Positions 1 to 9,444 are shown, counted from the stretch's first letter. The stretch is 64,000 nucleotides of DNA from DASXKD01 sp963734725 (GCA_963734725.1 CAVTIX010000003.1:1-64000); one strand, 5' to 3'. The notes: generated from the sequence alone by a model not told the origin. A program made the numbers and translations.

Positions 1-1
1 G

Positions 2-319
2 GTGCGGGCGGACGAGGCGGAGAAGCCGGGGATCACCAATTTGCTCCGCATCTACTCCGCGCTGACGGCGGCGCCCATCGAAGCGATCGAGTCGCAGTTT
101 GCCGGGGCCGGGTACGGGGTGTTCAAGCAGGACCTGGCCGAGGTGGCGGTCGGCGCGCTGGCGCCGATCCGGGAGCGGACCGAGAAGCTGCTGGCCGACG
201 AGGCCGGGCTCGACAAACTGCTGGCCCACGGCGCACAGCGCGCGCGGCCGGTCGCGCGCGAGACGATGACGCAGGTCACCGAGCGGGTGGGTTTCCTGCC
301 CGCCGCCCGCGCCGGGTGA
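2..319 (+). CDS. trpS: Tryptophanyl-tRNA synthetase, C-terminal part (5' end outside window)
   Basis: This is the last 105 residues of tryptophanyl-tRNA synthetase, the class I enzyme that attaches tryptophan to its tRNA in the cytoplasm. The catalytic Rossmann fold with its HIGH-like motif lies before the window. The frame is already open at base 2, so the first GTG is an internal codon and not a start. The segment EKPGITNLLRIYSAL is the family signature that follows shortly after the KMSKS loop, and the rest is the helical C-terminal region ending in FLPAARAG. The gene is convergent with the carboxypeptidase gene; their 3' ends overlap by about 44 bases if that gene is read through its frameshift. 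Confidence 0.93.
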   Translation: MRADEAEKPGITNLLRIYSALTAAPIEAIESQFAGAGYGVFKQDLAEVAVGALAPIRERTEKLLADEAGLDKLLAHGAQRARPVARETMTQVTERVGFLPAARAG

Positions 320-1488
320 TCACCAGCACCGTCACCCCGGTCAGGCTGGCCAGCAGGAGCGCCCCCAGGCCGATCAGCACCGGCGCCCCGGGCAGCGCCA
401 GCTTGGCCGACTGAGGAAGCGGGCGCGCCCTGGCCCGGGTGGCCTGGGGTGGCGCCTTCGGCGGGTGCAGCCGGCCGCGGGCCGACCAGCGTGCCCACCG
501 GCCTGACCTTGCCGTCCTCGTCGAAGCCCCAGTTCAGCAGCCGGGCTGCGTAGGTGAGTTCGTCCAGCGGCTTGGTGCGCAGGATGGTGACCACAAGCGT
601 GTGCCCGTTCCGGCGGGCCCAGCCGATGAACGTGGTGTTGGACGCGGTCGTCCAGCCGATCTTCCCGCCGAGATCCCCCCGAAACGTCTCCAGCATCGTG
701 TTCTGGTTGTACAGGGTGATCGGCTTGTGGTGCGGCTTGAGCGGGAAGCGCATGGTCCGCGCTTGCTCGTCGTGCATGAACTGCGGGATGGTGAGCGCCT
801 GCCGGGCGAACAGCGCCTCGTCGTAGGCGGACACGTGCTGTCCCGGCCCGTTGAGGCCGTTCGGGAGGCGGGCCACCGTGTCGTCGGCCTGCAGGTGATG
901 TGCCTCGGCGTTCATCATCGCGACGCCCTTGGCGACCGAGCCGGTGGCCTTGGCGACCGACAGCGCGGCGTCGTTGGCGGAGATCAGCAGCATCGCCTTG
1001 AACAGGTCGGATATCCGGTACGCGTGCCCGGCGAGGAGCCCGACCTTGCTCGGCACGGCGTCGGCGGCCCGGCGGGTGGTGACCACGGTGGCGTTCGGGT
1101 TGAGCACCGGCATCAGCGTGATCGCGGTCAGCACCTTGAGCGTGCTCGCGGGCAGGAACCAGCCATGCGGGTCCTTGGCGGCCAGCACCTGCCCGGTGCC
1201 GGCGTCGGCGAGGACGTAGGCGGAGGCCTTCACTTTGGGCAATGGCTTGGCCTTTGTGGCGGGATAATTCACGATCACCCCGTGGCCGGCCAACTGCAGC
1301 CCGCCGACCGGCCCCCGCCCCCGGGCCGCGGCGCCGGCCGGGAGCGCCGGGGCCAGGGTCAGCCCGGCCACCAGCCCGCTTGCGAGCAGCCCGGCCGCCA
1401 TCCTGGCCATCCGCGCGGACGCGGATGCCCGTGGCCGCCCCCGCGCCCGGAGCTGGTCCCGGCGATTGCTGGTGCGAACGAAATCCAT
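276..1488 (-). CDS. D-alanyl-D-alanine carboxypeptidase (PBP5-like, S11), frameshifted near the C-terminus
   Basis: A secreted penicillin-binding D,D-carboxypeptidase that trims the terminal D-Ala from peptidoglycan stem peptides. The start at 1488 follows an AAGGGGG ribosome site. Residues 31-53 form a signal peptide after a basic N-terminus. The catalytic motifs are visible: S115-T-L-K118, S170-A-N172 and K276-I-G278 (KTG variant). After about residue 341 the frame runs into a Pro/Ala-rich linker without a plausible end. One base over, the sequence continues as KAPPQATRARARPLPQSAK, then a transmembrane segment of about 20 residues (APVLIGLGALLLASLTGVTV), then a basic tail with a stop at 276-278. 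That is the usual tail-anchored end of actinobacterial Dac proteins. A net +1 frameshift therefore lies around 430-480; sequencing error and true mutation cannot be told apart here. Confidence 0.85.
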
Positions 1489-1731
1489 CCCCCTTATCGT
1501 GACGCACCGTGTTGGATCTGGCCAACTACCGCCTAGCTGCCGTAGAGTCGCCACACCGTTTTTTACTGGGGCACCACCGGGGCAATACCGGGGCGCTACC
1601 GGGGCACCGCGCGCCACTGTGGGACAACTGCCAGGCGATCCCTGCGCCTGATCGCAGCCGCATGGGCGCGCAGCCCTCTGCGCGACCTGCGCGGAGGGTG
1701 GCCGCCGCAACCTTGAGGGGAACGGAACCCT

Positions 1732-4272
1732 ATGCACCTCACTTGGAGGGCGGGCCTGCAGCTTGCTGCCGCGGGCTCGGCGATCACCCTGATCACCATG
1801 ATCGGCTCGGTGCCGGTCTCTGCCGCGTCCGGGGGGAAACCGGGCCCGGCCGGGCTGCTGCCCGCGCTTCGGGGGGTCCATCACGGAACCAACGATGACC
1901 CCGGCGGCGAAGGCGACGACATCCTGAGCTCGGCCGAGCAGTACAACTCGGTCCGGACGGCGCCGGGGACCAAGGTCAGCCCGGCCGCGTTCGCCGCGGC
2001 CACCGCCGCGGCCGGCAAGCTCGCCCACTCCGGGGGGCGCTGGCAGGAGGTCACCAACCAGCCCTACAACTCCGATGCCCTGGGTTACCGGGACCCGACC
2101 TGGTCCAACTCCAGCGGCGGCGCGCGGCTCGTGACCGGCCGGATGACCGCGCTGGCCGTGGACGGCAAGGCCCTGTACGCCGGGGCGGCCGACGGCGGCG
2201 TGTGGCGGTCCACCGATGGCGGCGCGCGCTGGAAGCCCGTCTTCACCCAGCAGAACAACCTGTCCATCGGCGCGGTGGCGGTCGACCCGGCCGACCACTC
2301 CGTCTGGGTCGGCACCGGTGAGCCGAACACCAGCCAGGACTCGTATGCCGGCAACGGCATTTACCGCTCGGCCAACAACGGACGGACCTGGCACCTGGTC
2401 GGCAATTCGCTGCCCAACCGCCTCGTCTACCAGATCACCTTCGACGGCGCCGGGCACGTGTACGCCGCCACCAGCTACGGGCTGGTCCGGCGCTCCGCCC
2501 TCGACCTGACGTCGAACTGGAAGACGGTGCTCAAGCCGGATCCCAACCCGACGAACTCGCCGTATCGCACCTCGTTCGTGACCGATGTGAAGGTGCAGCC
2601 GGGCACGGGCGGGAACACCGTCATCGCGGCGGTGGGCTGGCGCGGCGGCACGCTGCCGACCGACGTCCTGTACAACGGCTTCTACCTGTCGGTGAACGGC
2701 GGCAAGACCTTCAGCAAGGTCACCCCAACCGGCGCGCTCGCGGGCGCCACCGACATCGGCCGGACGACGTTCGCCTACTCCGCGGACGGCAAGCGGCTGT
2801 ACGCGGTGGTCGAATCCAGCGCCACGACCGGGTTGCAGGGCGTCTATGAGTCGCCCAGCGGAAACCTGGCCGGGCCGTGGAAGCGCATCGCGAACGCCCA
2901 GAAGCTGATCAACTCCGGGTCCGCGCTGGCGATGTCGGGCGGCACGCCCGGCCAGCAGGCGTGGTACAACCAGGCGATCATCGTCGACCCGAAGAACGAC
3001 AATCACGTCTTCCTCGACCTCGAAGAGGTCTTCGAGACGAACAACGCGGGCCAGACCTGGACGACCACCGGGCCGTACTGGAACTTCCCGCTTCCCTGCT
3101 GGAGTGTGGACCCGGCCAAGGACACCTGCCCGGGCACGGTTCACGCGGACCAGCACGCGCTGGCCATCTCCGGCGGCACCCTGTACACGGCGACCGACGG
3201 CGGCGTGTACGCCCACCGGCTGGCCAAGGTGGGCGTGGTGCAGTGGCGCGACCTGAACGCCACCCTGCACACGCTGCAGTACTACTACTCCGCCATCGGC
3301 AAGGCCCCCAGCGGCCGCGGCGACTACATCTGGGGCGGCATGCAGGACAACGGCGTCGGGCTGCTCAAGCCGGGCGCCAAGCAGATGGTCTCGCCGTTCG
3401 GCGGCGACGGCACCGACAACATCGTCGACCCCAACAACGGGAACCGGGCGGTCAACTCGTACGTCTACATGTCCATGGCCTCCACCACCAACGGCGGCCG
3501 GTCCAACGGTCACGTCGAGGTCTACAACTCGATGTCGCCGTCCTGCCTGAACCCCATTTTCGTGGCGAACCCGTGCGACCCGAACCCGCGTTTCGTCGCG
3601 CCGTTCAGCGCGGACATCCACAACATCAACCACTGGGTGGCCGGTGGCGAGTTCGTCTGGGACAACCAGGGCAAGGGCTGGAACACCAACTGCTCCAAGA
3701 CGGCGTGTGACTGGAAGCAGGTCTACGACACGGGCGCCGGCAACTCCATCAACACGATCGCCGACAGCGGCCCGGTGACCTACGCGGGCTGGTGCGGGAA
3801 CGGCTGCAACCCCGGCGGGGCGGCGCCGTTCACCTCGGGCCTCTCCACCAACTTCGGCGGAACCTGGCACAACGTCACGTCCAAGGTGCTGCCGAACCGG
3901 GTGCCCACCTCGTTCACCATCGACCCGAAGAACTCGGCGCACGCGGTGGTCACCTTCGGTGGCTTCTCGCGGCACTGGATTCCTAACGCCGGCGTGGGCC
4001 ACGTGTTCGTCACCCTGAACGGTGGCAAGACGTGGACCAACGTCAGCGGCAACCTGCCGGACGCACCGGCCAACAGTTCGGTCATATGGCGCGGCAAGCT
4101 GGTCGTCAGCACCGACGTGGGCATCTTCGCCACGTCGTTTGCCGGGCCGGGCAGCTGGGTCCGGGTCGGTACCGGCCAGCCCGTCGCTGCCTCGGTCGAC
4201 CTCAACGTCTCTCCGTCCAGCGGCTACCTGCTAGTCGCCACGCACGGCCAGGGCCTGTGGAAGATCGGCTGA
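1732..4272 (+). CDS. Secreted BNR/Asp-box beta-propeller protein (sialidase/xyloglucanase-like fold)
   Basis: An 846-residue exported protein. Residues 1-32 form a signal peptide (basic start, hydrophobic core, VSA cut site). The mature part carries several Asp-box (S-x-D-x-G-x-T-W) motifs: STDGGARW, SANNGRTW, SVNGGKTF, TNNAGQTW and TLNGGKTW. These cap blades of a multi-bladed propeller as in sialidases, xyloglucanases and VPS10-like proteins. No catalytic set for a given glycosidase could be fixed, so it may be a hydrolase or a binding protein acting on extracellular polymers. The start follows a GAGGGGAA ribosome site. It stands alone, divergent from the carboxypeptidase gene, and a strong terminator follows at 4287-4323. 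Confidence 0.85.
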   Translation: MHLTWRAGLQLAAAGSAITLITMIGSVPVSAASGGKPGPAGLLPALRGVHHGTNDDPGGEGDDILSSAEQYNSVRTAPGTKVSPAAFAAATAAAGKLAHSGGRWQEVTNQPYNSDALGYRDPTWSNSSGGARLVTGRMTALAVDGKALYAGAADGGVWRSTDGGARWKPVFTQQNNLSIGAVAVDPADHSVWVGTGEPNTSQDSYAGNGIYRSANNGRTWHLVGNSLPNRLVYQITFDGAGHVYAATSYGLVRRSALDLTSNWKTVLKPDPNPTNSPYRTSFVTDVKVQPGTGGNTVIAAVGWRGGTLPTDVLYNGFYLSVNGGKTFSKVTPTGALAGATDIGRTTFAYSADGKRLYAVVESSATTGLQGVYESPSGNLAGPWKRIANAQKLINSGSALAMSGGTPGQQAWYNQAIIVDPKNDNHVFLDLEEVFETNNAGQTWTTTGPYWNFPLPCWSVDPAKDTCPGTVHADQHALAISGGTLYTATDGGVYAHRLAKVGVVQWRDLNATLHTLQYYYSAIGKAPSGRGDYIWGGMQDNGVGLLKPGAKQMVSPFGGDGTDNIVDPNNGNRAVNSYVYMSMASTTNGGRSNGHVEVYNSMSPSCLNPIFVANPCDPNPRFVAPFSADIHNINHWVAGGEFVWDNQGKGWNTNCSKTACDWKQVYDTGAGNSINTIADSGPVTYAGWCGNGCNPGGAAPFTSGLSTNFGGTWHNVTSKVLPNRVPTSFTIDPKNSAHAVVTFGGFSRHWIPNAGVGHVFVTLNGGKTWTNVSGNLPDAPANSSVIWRGKLVVSTDVGIFATSFAGPGSWVRVGTGQPVAASVDLNVSPSSGYLLVATHGQGLWKIG

Positions 4273-4286
4273 CATAACGGATAAGG

Positions 4287-4323
4287 CGCTGATGGCCGGG
4301 GCAAATCGCCTAGGCCATCAGCG
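4287..4323 (+). terminator. Rho-independent terminator after the beta-propeller gene
   Basis: Perfect 11-bp inverted repeat (CGCTGATGGCC at 4287-4297 and its complement at 4313-4323) with a 15-nt loop, followed by the pyrimidine tract TTCTTCCC. It starts 15 nt after the stop codon at 4272. Confidence 0.8.
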
Positions 4324-4423
4324 TTCTTCCCTGGCTACATCCAAAAGCGCGGCGACCACCGCGACACCGTGATCAACGCATCCCGCTACACGATCGCAGC
4401 CAGGTAACGCCCGGCTGACCAGT

Positions 4424-4455
4424 CGAGGCCCTGGCCCGGTGCGGCCAGGGCCTCG
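4424..4455 (+). other. Strong 13-bp hairpin upstream of the mutase gene
   Basis: CGAGGCCCTGGCC (4424-4436) and its exact complement (4443-4455) enclose a 6-nt loop. It ends 35 nt before the mutase start and just before the proposed -10 box at 4479, so it probably lies outside the mRNA. It has no T-run. It may block read-through transcription or act as an operator. Confidence 0.5.
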
Positions 4456-4478
4456 CTGCGTGGCGCGTGCCCGGCACT

Positions 4479-4484
4479 TATCCT
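4479..4484 (+). promoter_or_regulatory. Leaderless -10 box (TATCCT) of the mutase gene
   Basis: TATCCT followed by 6 nt and ATG 4491, with no Shine-Dalgarno sequence. This is the geometry of actinobacterial leaderless mRNAs. Confidence 0.5.
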
Positions 4485-4490
4485 TGCTTC

Positions 4491-6068
4491 ATGGGACGCC
4501 AGTCGGAGTCCGGGCTGCCGGTCGAGCCGGTGTACGGGCCCGGGCAGCCGCCGGGGTTCGATCCCGCCGTGCAGCTCGGCAGCCCCGGGGGGTACCCGTT
4601 CACCCGCGGCATCTACCCCGGCATGTACACGACCCGGCCGTGGACCATCCGCCAGTACGCGGGCTTCGGCGCCGCGCGCGAGTCCAACGAGCGCTACCAC
4701 CAGCTCATCGCGGCCGGCACCACCGGGCTGTCCGTCGCCTTCGACCTGCCCACCCAGATGGGATACGACTCCGACGCCCCGGCGGCGCACGGGGAGGTCG
4801 GCAAGGTGGGCGTGGCGATCGACTCGGTGGCGGACATGAGCGCCCTGCTCGATGGCATCCCGCTCGGCCAGGTCTCCACCTCGATGACGATCAACGCCCC
4901 GGCCGCGGTGCTGCTGCTCCTCTACCAGCTCGTCGCCGAGAGCCAGGGGGTCGCGCCCGGCGCGCTGTCCGGAACCATCCAGAACGACGTCCTCAAGGAG
5001 TACATCGCCCGCGGCACCTACATCTACCCGCCGGCGCCGTCGCTGCGGCTGGTCGCCGACACCTTCGCCTACTGCCGGCGCGAGCTGCCCCGGTGGCACC
5101 CGATCTCGATCTCCGGGTACCACATGGCGGAGGCGGGGGCCACGCCCGCGCAGGAGATCGCGTTCACGCTGGCCAACGGGAAGGAGTATGTCCGGGCCGC
5201 GCTCGGCGCGGGCCTGGCGGTCGATGACTTCGCCCCGCGGCTGTCGTTCTTCTTCGTGGCCAGGACCACCCTGCTGGAGGAAGTCGCCAAGTTCCGCGCG
5301 GCGCGGCGGATGTGGGCCGCGATCATGCGGGAGGAGTTCGGCGCGGCCGATCCGCGCTCGCAGATGCTGCGGTTCCACACCCAGACGGCCGGCGTGCAAC
5401 TGACGGCGCAGCAGCCGGAGGTCAACTTGGCCCGGGTGACCGTCCAGGCGCTCGCGGCCGTCCTTGGCGGCACGCAGTCACTGCACACCAACGCCTACGA
5501 CGAGGCGATCGCCCTGCCGTCGGAGCGGGCCGCCAGGCTGGCGCTGCGGACCCAGCAGGTGCTCGCCAACGAGACGGACCTGACCGCGACCGCCGATCCG
5601 TTCGCCGGCTCCTACGCGGTCGAGTCGATGACCGACGACGTGGAATCCGCGGCGGCGGAGCTAATGACGGCCATCGACGATATGGGCGGCGCGGTCGCCG
5701 CGATCGAGCAGGGCTTCCAGAAGGGCGAGATCGAGCTCACGGCCTACCGCGTGGCGCGCCAGATCGACGCGGGCGAGCGCGTTGTGGTGGGGGTCAATAA
5801 GTTCATTTCCCAGGCCGAGGCTAGTTACCAGCCGCTGCGGGTCGATCCTGCCATCGAGGAAGAGCAGGCAAAACGGCTGGCGCGGCTGCGGGCCGCCCGC
5901 GACAGCGACGAGTGGCGCCGCCGGATCGACGAGCTGAAGCGGGCCGCCGAGAGCCAGGAGAATGTCCTGGTCCCGCTCCGCAACGCGCTTGCGGCGCAGG
6001 CCACGGTCGGCGAGGTGTGCGACGCGTTGCGTGATGTGTGGGGGACTTACCGTCCTCCGGACATCTGA
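4491..6068 (+). CDS. Acyl-CoA mutase large subunit (methylmalonyl-CoA mutase family, no B12 domain)
   Basis: A 525-residue TIM-barrel chain of the adenosylcobalamin-dependent acyl-CoA mutase family, covering the substrate-binding barrel only. The C-terminal cobalamin domain (DxHxxG) is absent, so a separate small B12 subunit should exist elsewhere. Family signatures include EPVYGPG, YPFTRGIYPGMY, WTIRQYAGF and SFFFVARTTLLEEVAKFRAARRMW. The residue after TIRQ is Tyr56 and the one after YIA is Arg174. From memory, isobutyryl-CoA mutase has Phe and Gln at these places and methylmalonyl-CoA mutase has Tyr and Arg, so methylmalonyl-CoA is the likelier substrate (inference). ATG 4491 was chosen because TATCCT lies 6 nt upstream; a GTG at 4467 is the alternative. 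Confidence 0.88.
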   Translation: MGRQSESGLPVEPVYGPGQPPGFDPAVQLGSPGGYPFTRGIYPGMYTTRPWTIRQYAGFGAARESNERYHQLIAAGTTGLSVAFDLPTQMGYDSDAPAAHGEVGKVGVAIDSVADMSALLDGIPLGQVSTSMTINAPAAVLLLLYQLVAESQGVAPGALSGTIQNDVLKEYIARGTYIYPPAPSLRLVADTFAYCRRELPRWHPISISGYHMAEAGATPAQEIAFTLANGKEYVRAALGAGLAVDDFAPRLSFFFVARTTLLEEVAKFRAARRMWAAIMREEFGAADPRSQMLRFHTQTAGVQLTAQQPEVNLARVTVQALAAVLGGTQSLHTNAYDEAIALPSERAARLALRTQQVLANETDLTATADPFAGSYAVESMTDDVESAAAELMTAIDDMGGAVAAIEQGFQKGEIELTAYRVARQIDAGERVVVGVNKFISQAEASYQPLRVDPAIEEEQAKRLARLRAARDSDEWRRRIDELKRAAESQENVLVPLRNALAAQATVGEVCDALRDVWGTYRPPDI

Positions 6069-6550
6069 GATAACCCCGCTGGACACCGAGCGTTCAAATG
6101 ACCCGGCCGCCGAGATCAGCCCACGTCACGGAACGTGAGCCAAACGGCGACAATCGCGCATCCCCAGCGGACTTCCTGGCCGCGCGATACCATAATTACC
6201 TGCGCCGGAACGTGCCCCGTGCGGTACTGCGGAGCGCGGGAATGGCGCCCGTTCAGCGCTTTGCCGAACTCGCCGGGCACATGCGGTGACTTACACGCAG
6301 GTTTGCCGCGTGTGGGTTAACAGGGTCCATGACGGGGACCGGGCGACGTTTTTCGTCGTAACGGCCTCGCCAGGTCCCTGTCGTGTTTTCCAGGCGCTGA
6401 ACCGCATCGGGCCCGCGTCGGGGCGGGCACGGTGCGGGCCCGGCAGCGGGGCGGACGTTTATCGGGGGGACCGGGGCCTGGTCACAGCTTGGCTGGCGGG
6501 AATCGAGTCTGAGGAGACGATGAAAACGCAGGCTGCGCCGGAGGCAGTCC
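6069..6550. other. Intergenic region, 482 bp, no supported gene
   Basis: No convincing coding sequence. Small structures seen are the dyad TCACGgaaCGTGA (6126-6138), an AT-rich patch around 6187-6200 (GATACCATAATTACC), and a small hairpin CGACG-ttttt-CGTCG (6344-6358). The promoter of the amidohydrolase gene must lie in the second half, but no clear -35/-10 pair stands out. Confidence 0.4.
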
Positions 6551-7792
6551 ATGCTCGGGCATGATCTGCCAGAGGAACTCGACCACTTCCTCGCTGCCCG
6601 CGAGGAAGAGCTGATCGCGTTCCGCCGCGACCTCCACGCGCACCCGGAACTGGGGTACCACGAGCACCGGACCACCAGCCGGGTGTCGCTGCGGCTCGCC
6701 GCCGCGGGCCTGCGGCCGGTCATCTTGCCCAAGGGGACCGGGCTGGTCGTGGACATCGGTGACAAGTCGGCCGGGAACTCGCTGGTGGCGCTGCGGGCGG
6801 ACCTGGACGCGCTGTCGATCAACGACGAGAAGAACGTGCCCTACCGCTCCACTATCCCGAACGTCTGCCACGCCTGCGGCCACGACGTGCACACCTCGGT
6901 GCTGCTCGGCGCCGGGCTGTTCCTGGCCGGACTGGCAGCGGCCGGGTCCCTGCCGGGCCGGGTCCGGCTGATCTTCCAGCCGGCCGAGGAGGTTCCCGGA
7001 GGGGCGCTCGACGTGATGGCAGCGGGCGGCATCGCCTCGGTGGACCGGATCTTCGCGGTGCACTGCGATCCCCGGCTCGAGGTCGGCAAGGTGGGTACGA
7101 GGACCGGCCCCATCACCGCGGCGTGCGACAAGATCAGAGTGCGGGTCACCGGGCCCGGTGGGCACACGGCGCGGCCGCACCTCACCGCGGACCTGGTCTA
7201 CGCGCTCGGGAAGATCGTGACCGAACTGCCCGCGGCGCTGTCCCGCCGGGTGGACCCGAGGTCCAGCCTCAGCCTGGTGTGGGGACGGGTCAGCGCCGGC
7301 TCGGCCGCCAACGCCATCCCCGACGACGGGGTCGCGGAAGGGACCGTGCGCTGCCTGGACGACGAGGCCTGGCATGAGGCGCCCGACCTGCTCAAGGCGC
7401 TGCTGGAGTCGGTGGCCAGCGCGTACGGGGTCATCGCCGAGCTGCATTACCAGCGCAACATGCCGCCGACCGTGAACGAGCCGGTGAGCACGGCGATCCT
7501 GGAGACAGCCGCCGCCCAGGTGCTCGGCCACGAGGCGGTGACTCCCACCCCGCAGAGCCTGGGCGGCGAGGATTTTGCCTGGTACCTGGAGTCGGTCCCC
7601 GGCAGCCTGGCCCGGCTGGGAACCCGGGTGCCGGGGTCGGCCGTGGACTTCGACATCCACCAGGCCGTCTTCGACGTGGACGAGCGGGCGATCAGCGTGG
7701 GCGTGCGGCTGATGGCCGCTACCGCCCTGACGGCGTTGCACGCGAACGGCCCGTCGGTGCCGGACCGGCTGCCGGACGGCGTGGACGCCTGA
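6551..7792 (+). CDS. M20 family amidohydrolase (hippurate hydrolase/AmiA-like)
   Basis: A 413-residue cytoplasmic metallohydrolase of the M20D group, which cleaves N-acyl amino acids or related amides. The dimetal site signatures are NVCHACGHDVH (Cys109 and His111 as metal ligands), PAEE (146-147, general base and ligand), VHCDP, and a near C-terminal GGEDFAWY segment. The dimerisation domain sits between about residues 185 and 300 (VTGPGGHTARPH). The start at 6551 follows a GGAGG site seven bases upstream. Mycobacteria keep amiA/amiB amidohydrolases near lpdA, and this gene likewise lies 1.7 kb before lpdA. The natural substrate is not evident. Confidence 0.88.
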   Translation: MLGHDLPEELDHFLAAREEELIAFRRDLHAHPELGYHEHRTTSRVSLRLAAAGLRPVILPKGTGLVVDIGDKSAGNSLVALRADLDALSINDEKNVPYRSTIPNVCHACGHDVHTSVLLGAGLFLAGLAAAGSLPGRVRLIFQPAEEVPGGALDVMAAGGIASVDRIFAVHCDPRLEVGKVGTRTGPITAACDKIRVRVTGPGGHTARPHLTADLVYALGKIVTELPAALSRRVDPRSSLSLVWGRVSAGSAANAIPDDGVAEGTVRCLDDEAWHEAPDLLKALLESVASAYGVIAELHYQRNMPPTVNEPVSTAILETAAAQVLGHEAVTPTPQSLGGEDFAWYLESVPGSLARLGTRVPGSAVDFDIHQAVFDVDERAISVGVRLMAATALTALHANGPSVPDRLPDGVDA

Positions 7793-7972
7793 GCCCGGGA
7801 CGGAGCGCTCCTGCTGAGCCTCGTGTGAGCCCTGCGGCGCGCGCTGCGTTGCGTTCGTGACCGGGATCCCTGTCAGCGGGCATACAGTAGGCACGCGCGA
7901 GGTTTCTCGGGGCCTGATCCCGTGCCGCTAGTACCTTCGTGCGGCCACCCGCCCCGAGCCTGGAGGCCGGTC

Positions 7973-8809
7973 GTGTTGTCACAACAGGAAGCACGCGAGC
8001 ACCCGGACAGCAAGCCCGAGGTGTTCCGCAGCGCCGGATCCCTCGTCTTGGCCTGGGCGTGGTTCGTCGTAGCCGTCATCATCCTGGTGGACCTGGCGGT
8101 ACAGGGGCGCGATCACGTTGTCGTGGTGACCGCCGCCACGGTCCTAGTGATCACCGGCATCGTGTACGCCTGCGCGTACCGGCCCAAGATCGTGGCCGAC
8201 TCCGCCGGGATCAGTCTCATCAACCCGGTCCGCGATCACCGGGTGCCCTGGGCGGCGGTGGTCAAGGTGGACGTGGTCAACGCGGTCCGGGTGCATTGCA
8301 CGCCGGCGCCCGGCGCGGCCCGCGGGAAGGTCCTCTATAGCTGGGCCGTGCAGGCTTCGCCGCGTTCGGCGCGGAAGGCCGAGATGCGCCGCGAGGCGGC
8401 CAGTCGGCCGGGGGGCCGGCTGATCCCGCGCCCGCGGTCGCTGCAGCCGCCGCCGGGTACGCCGCCGCCGGGCGCCGTGCCCAGGTACGGAGAGATGCCC
8501 GACACGGCGAAGGTGGCACTGGACCGGTCGTCCGCCGACTTCACCGCCGCGCGCCTGTCGGAACGGGCGCAGCACGCCCGGCAGGCAGCCGCCCGGGCGG
8601 CCGCCGCGCGCCTGCCCGCCGATCAGGACGCGGGCCAGCCCGGGGAACCGGGCGCGGACCAGGCCGTTGCCGTGGCCGCGGACCCGCGGTCGGCGGGGGA
8701 CAGCTCTGCCGCTGCCACGGCGGAGCAGGCGACGGCGCAGTGGGCGTGGCTGCCGATCGCCGCCATGACGGTCCCGCTGCTCCTGCTCCTCCTGGTGGTG
8801 CTGGTATAG
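7973..8809 (+). CDS. PH-domain membrane protein
   Basis: A 278-residue membrane protein. Two transmembrane helices occur near residues 20-40 and 48-68, followed by a bacterial PH-like strand region (YRPKIVADSAGISLINPVRD...VPWAAVVKVDV) as in the PH domain proteins common in actinobacteria. A long Ala/Pro-rich cytoplasmic linker leads to a last hydrophobic helix (WLPIAAMTVPLLLLLLVVLV) at the very C-terminus. GTG 7973 is preferred because a GGAGG site lies six bases upstream; a GTG-less longer frame from 7922 has no ribosome site. A possible -10, TACAGT, lies near 7883. It is convergent with the GGCT-like gene, only 7 bp apart. Function unknown. Confidence 0.75.
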   Translation: MLSQQEAREHPDSKPEVFRSAGSLVLAWAWFVVAVIILVDLAVQGRDHVVVVTAATVLVITGIVYACAYRPKIVADSAGISLINPVRDHRVPWAAVVKVDVVNAVRVHCTPAPGAARGKVLYSWAVQASPRSARKAEMRREAASRPGGRLIPRPRSLQPPPGTPPPGAVPRYGEMPDTAKVALDRSSADFTAARLSERAQHARQAAARAAAARLPADQDAGQPGEPGADQAVAVAADPRSAGDSSAAATAEQATAQWAWLPIAAMTVPLLLLLLVVLV

Positions 8810-8816
8810 CGCCGAG

Positions 8817-9281
8817 TCAGGGCGGAGTTTCGCGGCCGAGCGTGCCGCAGGGACGGACGCGCAGGTCGGCCACGTAGTCGGCGGGCGCCCCGGCCTTCTC
8901 CGCGGCGTCGGCGAGGATGCCTAGATACCGCGCGGAGGGCAGGCCGCCCTCGTAGGCGTTCAGCACGTAGAGCCAGGAGAGCACGTCCCCCTCCAGCGTC
9001 TCGACCCGGACCTTGACCTTGCTGTAGTAGCCCAGGGTGGCCCCGTCCCAGCTGTCCAGGTCGCGCGCATCTTGCTCGGTGACGTCGTACAGCACCACGA
9101 AGACTCGTTCATCCGAGTCTTCGACAACCGTGGCCATGGCGCCTTCCCAACCAATATCGGCGCCGCCGAAGGTGAGCCGCCAGCCTTCCAGCCAGCCGGT
9201 GCCGCGCTGCGGGGAGTGCGGGCACCGCAGCGCCATCTGCGCCGGGTCCATATTGCTGGCATAAGCCGCGTACAACTCCAC
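8817..9281 (-). CDS. Gamma-glutamylcyclotransferase-like (GGCT) protein
   Basis: A 154-residue soluble protein of the GGCT/AIG2-like fold. The N-terminal ELYAAYASNMDPAQM is the family's glycine/serine-type substrate loop (Y-x-S-N-M), followed by GWRLTFGG and the ALDxxEG-like region LDSWDGA with VYVLN-type strands. Members open gamma-glutamyl or related bonds with release of 5-oxoproline, but the specific substrate here cannot be read. The GTG at 9281 is the only start upstream of the motif. Mycobacteria have a similar protein beside lpdA, which agrees with this location. Confidence 0.75.
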   Translation of the reverse strand: MELYAAYASNMDPAQMALRCPHSPQRGTGWLEGWRLTFGGADIGWEGAMATVVEDSDERVFVVLYDVTEQDARDLDSWDGATLGYYSKVKVRVETLEGDVLSWLYVLNAYEGGLPSARYLGILADAAEKAGAPADYVADLRVRPCGTLGRETPP

Positions 9282-9444
9282 GGGTGATAAGCGTACGAGC
9301 CGGGACCCCGGAGGGTGTGCCTTATGGATCTATGCCGTCGCGAGCGCCGGTCCGGCGGACGCGCAGCAGGCTGAATGATCTCTAAGGCATGCCCCGGGGG
9401 CTGGTCGGCGCGAAGACGTCCCGTGGTCCGCCGCGGTCGCCGGT

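Noticed and set aside
52..4002. A 1316-codon open frame on the minus strand
   Set aside because: Only its last third before the stop is real (the carboxypeptidase, 1488 downward). The rest is the antisense of the beta-propeller gene and has no family features; long shadow frames are common at this GC content.
4273..4490. Cobalamin riboswitch before the B12-dependent mutase gene
   Set aside because: The space is only 218 bp, filled by a terminator and a 13-bp hairpin, and no B12-box-like sequence was seen.
6286..6564. A 92-codon plus-strand frame before the amidohydrolase gene
   Set aside because: No ribosome site, shadow-like composition, and it runs into the amidohydrolase start.
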